A DNA stretch of 64,000 nucleotides from Donghicola mangrovi (GTDB lineage Bacteria; Pseudomonadota; Alphaproteobacteria; Rhodobacterales; Rhodobacteraceae): contig NZ_JABCJE010000004.1 of the NCBI RefSeq assembly GCF_013377535.1, forward strand, positions 208,747 to 272,746, read 5' to 3'. A program made the translations under genes and the position numbers. Positions 60,635 to 64,000 of the stretch are shown here, piece after piece (the first letter of the stretch is position 1; each line of letters starts with the position of its first letter). A model generated the notes under the pieces. The model was not told the origin of the DNA, searched no databases, and saw only the letters and a list, made by a program, of their open reading frames with translations.

Positions 60635-60648
60635 TGTGATTATTCACA
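60635..60648. promoter_or_regulatory. TGTGA-N4-TCACA inverted repeat upstream of the chemoreceptor
   Basis: TGTGATTATTCACA at 60635-60648, followed by a further TCACA (60654-60658). It looks like CRP/FNR half-sites but with spacing 4 instead of 6, so the regulator is uncertain. Confidence 0.35.
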
Positions 60649-60844
60649 TTAAATCACAGCAAGGTTATCCACACCAAAGACACCCCCAAACAGGCCTAAC
60701 GGGGCGCAAACGCAGCCGAATTGCTTTGCCGAAATCCCTATGATGAATTGGGTCCCTGCGCCGAAAGCTTCAAAATCACACCCAATTCGCATGTTTCCGG
60801 AATCTGCCGGAGGCCCTGCCGAACGCTTGCCTCAGGAGGGTGCT

Positions 60845-62884
60845 TTGAAGTTCAAGTACAAGCTCGGAATCGCGCTTTTTCTCGCGGGTCTGGTGCCCGT
60901 GGCCTTTGTGTCCAAGGTCAACATCGACGGCTTTTCGGACTATGCCGAACGGCAGATGTTGCAACAGGCCAACACCTCTGTCGCGCTGAAACGCTCGATC
61001 GTCGAGAACTACTTTCACGGCATCATCCACTATGGACAGGTCATCGCAAACCGCGAGGACATCGGCGACCAGATCAGCAATCTGGCCAAACATTCGCGCT
61101 ACCTGTTGAAAAAGGACGAAGAGGTCACCGTCTCTGGCGCCCTGAAGGAGCGCTATGATTACCAGCGCAAGCACACGCCGGACACCGACGATGCCCGCGA
61201 GGCGGGGTGGTACGATGACCTCGATCCTGTCGCGCTGAAAATGCAGCAGTTGTTCATAGCGGATAACCCCAACAAGATCGGTGAAAAGCACCTGCTGGAC
61301 GTGCCCGAAGCCCAGAGCACCTATGGCCGCCTGCACGGCACCTTGCACAAGGGCTATCGCGGGCAGATGCAGCAATACGGGTTCTACGACATTTTCCTGA
61401 TCGAACCCCAAGAGGGCCGGATCGTCTATTCGGTGTTCAAAGAGGTCGACTACGGCACGCGTCTGGTGTCGGGCCCCTACAAGGACACCAATTTCGGCAA
61501 AGCCGCGCAAGAGATCATCAAGACCAAGGGCAAAGAGCCCTATGTCATTGCGGACTTTGCCAAATACGCGCCCTCGTTCGATGCGCAGGCCGCGTTTATC
61601 CTGTTCCCCGTCGGCAAGGATGACACCTTCCGCGGGATTTTTGCGGTGCAGATGCCCTCGGACATCGTCGCAAAAATCATCGAAGAAGTGGAAAAGGACG
61701 ACACCCGCTATCACTCGTTCCTGATCGGGGCCGACCACAGGCTGCGCTCGGAATACAGCGCCGATCTGTCCATCGGTCAGAAGCTGCACGATGAGGTCGA
61801 GCAGGCGATCGACAGCGGCGAACGGGGACACATTGTCACCACCCTGCCTGACGGCAAAGACGTGCTGGCGGTCTGGAAATCCCTGCACATCCCCGGTCTG
61901 GACTGGAAGATCGTGTCGGAACTGGATCGCAGTCAGGCGATGGCAGAATCCAAAGCGATCATCACGCGCACCCTGAAAACGGTGGGCATGGTGATGCTGG
62001 TGATCATGGTGGCCGGTGCCTTCATGACCAACTGGCTGCTGGGGCCGATCAAGGCGCTGGCACGGCTTGTCTCGCAAGAGGCCTCTGTCGCGCTACAAAC
62101 GTTGGCCGACAAGTCCAAAGAGGCGCGCTCTGCCTCGGAGAGCATGGTGGACATCGCGCAGGAAACCCGCACAAAGGTCAGCGATGTTAGCCAGCGTTCC
62201 GACGCGGTGAACGCGGACGTGACCGAGGTCGCCGCCTCGATCGAGGAACTGTCGGCGGCCCTGCAAACCGTCTCGCAATCGGTGGAAGCGGCATCGACCC
62301 TGACCGCGCAATCCGCGACCAAAGCGGGCGACGCCGAGCAAGCCTCGGTGCAGTTGCAACAGGCCGCCAAGCAGATCAACGGGGTCGTGACCCTGATCGA
62401 CGACATCGCCAAGCAGACCAAGCTCTTGTCGATCAACGCCGCGATCGAGGCCGCGAACGCAGGGGTCGTGGGCAGCGGCTTCAAGGTTCTGGCCGGTGAA
62501 ATCGGCAAGCTGGCGCAGCGCACCAGCCAGTCCACGCAGGAAATCTCGGAGCAGATCGAACTGGTTCTCGGGGCCGTGGACACCAGCACCGAAGCGATGC
62601 GCGAAATCTCGGAGATGATCGCGCAGGTGAACCAGCAATCCCAGACGATCTCGGTCTCGGCGCACCAGCAGAAAGAGGCAACCAACGCCATCGCAGAACG
62701 GATGCGCCGCACCTCGACCAACGTCGAGGTCTCGGGCAACAGCCTTCGGACGGTCCACGATGCCTCGGGACGTGCGGCCACCGCAGCGACCCAACTGCTG
62801 GCCGGTGTCGGCGATGTGGACGAGGCGTCGCACGCGATGGAGGCCGCGATCGGACGCCTGAACGAGCGCCTCGAAAAGATCTGA
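60845..62884 (+). CDS. Methyl-accepting chemotaxis protein with large periplasmic (double Cache-type) sensor
   Basis: A 679-aa chemoreceptor. TM1 follows a short basic N terminus; about 350 periplasmic residues (28-378) fit a double Cache sensor; TM2 ([18 protein letters not shown]) is near residues 383-402; then comes a coiled-coil signalling domain with [29 protein letters not shown] near 530. HAMP is short or poorly conserved. The start is TTG 60845 with a perfect AGGAGG 5 nt upstream. There is no C-terminal CheR pentapeptide. It is divergent from iacH, so it may sense auxin or another indole; this is inference. Confidence 0.88.
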   Translation: MKFKYKLGIALFLAGLVPVAFVSKVNIDGFSDYAERQMLQQANTSVALKRSIVENYFHGIIHYGQVIANREDIGDQISNLAKHSRYLLKKDEEVTVSGALKERYDYQRKHTPDTDDAREAGWYDDLDPVALKMQQLFIADNPNKIGEKHLLDVPEAQSTYGRLHGTLHKGYRGQMQQYGFYDIFLIEPQEGRIVYSVFKEVDYGTRLVSGPYKDTNFGKAAQEIIKTKGKEPYVIADFAKYAPSFDAQAAFILFPVGKDDTFRGIFAVQMPSDIVAKIIEEVEKDDTRYHSFLIGADHRLRSEYSADLSIGQKLHDEVEQAIDSGERGHIVTTLPDGKDVLAVWKSLHIPGLDWKIVSELDRSQAMAESKAIITRTLKTVGMVMLVIMVAGAFMTNWLLGPIKALARLVSQEASVALQTLADKSKEARSASESMVDIAQETRTKVSDVSQRSDAVNADVTEVAASIEELSAALQTVSQSVEAASTLTAQSATKAGDAEQASVQLQQAAKQINGVVTLIDDIAKQTKLLSINAAIEAANAGVVGSGFKVLAGEIGKLAQRTSQSTQEISEQIELVLGAVDTSTEAMREISEMIAQVNQQSQTISVSAHQQKEATNAIAERMRRTSTNVEVSGNSLRTVHDASGRAATAATQLLAGVGDVDEASHAMEAAIGRLNERLEKI

Positions 62885-62910
62885 GCTCTTCGCCAGAGCA
62901 AACTTTCAAA

Positions 62911-62943
62911 CGCGCGAGGGCCATCCCCCGCGCGTTTTCTTTT
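62911..62943 (+). terminator. Rho-independent terminator of the chemoreceptor gene
   Basis: CGCGCGAGGG (62911-62920) pairs with CCCCCGCGCG (62925-62934) with one A-C mismatch, followed by TTTTCTTTT. Confidence 0.9.
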
Positions 62944-63127
62944 GTGCCCTAAGGGGGCAGCGCAGCCCCCCGAAACCAACATTTTCCCTATTGCTTTGTT
63001 TCATGGCCGTGGCACCATATCCGTGCCCGCCATAGACCATCCACGGCCGCCCGAACGGTCCGCGTCTTGCCACCTACGACGGACGGTCATCGCCCTTCGG
63101 ACCATACGAAGGACAAGAGGGTCGGCT

Positions 63128-63313
63128 ATGGAACAACTGGTTTGGCAGCACGCTGCCGCACTCCCCGTGTACCGCACGACGATGCCCGACACCCAGCGGC
63201 GGTTCTATCGCCCTGCCCCGTGTCAGGCCAACCTGCGCAACCAGAGCGGCCCTTTCCCCCACGTTCAGCCCCCCACACCAACACCGCACAGCCGTGCGGC
63301 CCTCCCTGCGTAA
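63128..63313 (+). CDS. Possible small protein of unknown function
   Basis: A 61-residue frame starting at ATG 63128 with AGAGGG 6 nt upstream, ending 12 bp before the next gene. It is rich in Pro, Arg and Gln (PHVQPPTPTPHSRAA), with no signal or membrane helix and no family that I recognise. The ribosome site and tight spacing support it; its composition does not. Confidence 0.3.
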   Translation: MEQLVWQHAAALPVYRTTMPDTQRRFYRPAPCQANLRNQSGPFPHVQPPTPTPHSRAALPA

Positions 63314-63325
63314 GGACGCAAACAA

Positions 63326-63724
63326 ATGAACCACATCGTCGCTCTTTTCTCGAGTGTCGCAAGCCTAACCCTGATCGGCCTGATCTATGTCTGCCGGTTC
63401 AGAACCCGCCAGAGCAGCTGGCTGCAATCGGAATATATCGGGATGAACCTGATGGCCCTTCTGGTGGGCCTTTATACGCTGGCGGTGCCCGCAACGCTGC
63501 TGGGTCTGTGGCGGCTGATCGCGGATGGACTGTCTTTGTCGACCCTGATGAACTCGGCCATTGATCTGGCCAGCATCGCGGCGATCATCGCCACCACCGC
63601 CCTGTTCCTGCGGGCCGTCAGACGGGCAAACCGCGAGGGCACCACGCCCAATAATGTCTTCCCGCTGACCCCGTCGCCCTCGGCCCCGCGCACCCCGCCC
63701 AAAGGGATGAAGAAGGCCGCCTGA
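63326..63724 (+). CDS. Small inner membrane protein of unknown function
   Basis: A 132-aa protein with three hydrophobic helices (about residues 4-22, 40-63 and 75-97), basic residues after the last (RAVRRANRE) and a Pro/Ser/Lys-rich cytoplasmic tail, so the N terminus is probably outside. The start at 63326 has AAGGA about 10 nt upstream. No domain recognised. It precedes a strong terminator. Confidence 0.65.
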   Translation: MNHIVALFSSVASLTLIGLIYVCRFRTRQSSWLQSEYIGMNLMALLVGLYTLAVPATLLGLWRLIADGLSLSTLMNSAIDLASIAAIIATTALFLRAVRRANREGTTPNNVFPLTPSPSAPRTPPKGMKKAA

Positions 63725-63730
63725 CGCAAT

Positions 63731-63765
63731 ACCCCGCCGTGATCAGCGCCACGGCGGGGTATTTC
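63731..63765. terminator. Bidirectional terminator between convergent genes
   Basis: ACCCCGCCGT (63731-63740) and ACGGCGGGGT (63751-63760) form a perfect 10-bp stem with a 10-nt loop; ATTTC follows. It separates the membrane protein gene from iolB. Confidence 0.8.
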
Positions 63766-63777
63766 AGGCCATAGCCA

Positions 63778-64000
63778 TCACTTCGCGTCTCTCTCCATGA
63801 TCCACTCCACCTCGGGCGCCGGGACGAAGCGCCATTTCCTGAGGGGCCCTGCCATGACGTTGAGGTAGTACATCTCGAACCCATAGGGCGCGCCGCAGGG
63901 GTGGTGGCCGCGGGGGACGCAGACCACGTCGCCATCCTTGACGGCCATGGTTTCGTCCAGTTGCCCGTCATCGGTGTAGACCCGCTGGATGCCGAAGCCC
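63778..64000 (-). CDS. iolB: 5-deoxy-glucuronate isomerase, C-terminal part (5' end beyond window)
   Basis: The C-terminal 73 residues of IolB, which converts 5-deoxy-glucuronate to 5-dehydro-2-deoxy-gluconate in myo-inositol breakdown. VPRGHHPCGAPYGFEMYYLNVMAGP is the cupin segment with metal-binding His; GPLRKWRF and EVEWIMERDAK end the protein. The start lies beyond the right window edge; the other iol genes probably follow there. Confidence 0.9.
   Translation of the reverse strand, partial: GFGIQRVYTDDGQLDETMAVKDGDVVCVPRGHHPCGAPYGFEMYYLNVMAGPLRKWRFVPAPEVEWIMERDAK

Larger units (their letters stand above)
60360..60844. other. Divergent promoter region between iacH and the chemoreceptor gene
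   Basis: 485 bp, AT-richer than the genes, with three inverted repeats (separate entries) and the ribosome site of the chemoreceptor. A plus-strand in-frame ATG at 60740 lies in it but is unlikely as start. It should hold promoters for both the iac operon and the chemoreceptor. Confidence 0.55.

Noticed and set aside
60776..62077. 433-residue minus-strand open frame
   Set aside because: Antisense to the chemoreceptor gene; no recognisable domain.
1..64000. tRNA, rRNA, insertion sequences, phage genes
   Set aside because: No cloverleaf, rRNA core sequence, transposase or terminal inverted repeat was recognised by eye; a tRNAscan or ISfinder search would settle it.

Overview
The window is GC-rich, densely coded DNA (about 60 genes, short gaps, many TGATG/ATGA overlaps, several GTG and TTG starts). 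It looks like a chromosome or large replicon of a Rhodobacteraceae-type alphaproteobacterium: DppBC-type ABC and TRAP uptake systems, an RTX/Hint secreted protein, hydantoinase/oxoprolinase genes and several D-amino-acid-oxidase-type flavoproteins. I cannot name a genus. No rRNA, tRNA, CRISPR array or insertion sequence was recognised.

Layout. 1-3.9 kb: a lysylphosphatidylglycerol synthase/flippase (mprF, runs off the left edge) and a membrane fatty acid desaturase. 4.7-6.1 kb: cyanase and an AraC-type regulator, meeting tail to tail. 6.3-10.1 kb: an amine dehydrogenase operon (heavy chain, two maturation proteins, TTQ light chain, two small c-type cytochromes) that resembles aromatic amine dehydrogenase (aau) more than methylamine dehydrogenase (mau). 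10.1-20.9 kb: a minus-strand catabolic operon (LysR regulator, HyuA, HyuB, HcnA/HcnB-like oxidase subunits, aldehyde dehydrogenase, tartrate/D-malate-type dehydrogenase, succinate-semialdehyde-type dehydrogenase), with a possible third oxidase subunit divergent from LysR. 21-43 kb: an amino-acid/amine scavenging region with two more DAO-type flavoproteins, an Lrp regulator, an oligopeptide-type ABC transporter, two HAD hydrolases, two class III aminotransferases, two related tandem-GNAT proteins, an M20 deacylase, a cupin protein and a glutamine-synthetase-like ligase. 43-48 kb: a U32 (TrhP-like) protein, a LysM protein and a large RTX-repeat protein with a Hint domain.

47.9-62.9 kb is the most striking part. 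A nine-gene minus-strand operon has the content and order iacH-A-B-I-C-D-E-F-G, the indole-3-acetic acid (auxin) catabolic set. It is followed by a TRAP transporter, a ketopantoate-reductase-like gene and a class II aldolase, with a MarR regulator (candidate IacR) at the far end. A large Cache-type chemoreceptor is transcribed divergently from iacH. The window ends with a small membrane protein and the 3' end of iolB.

Taken together, the window could encode much of a route from tryptamine (a classic aromatic amine dehydrogenase substrate) through indole-3-acetaldehyde and an aldehyde dehydrogenase to auxin, then via Iac to catechol. That link is inference. The aau and iac gene assignments rest on family resemblance and gene order.
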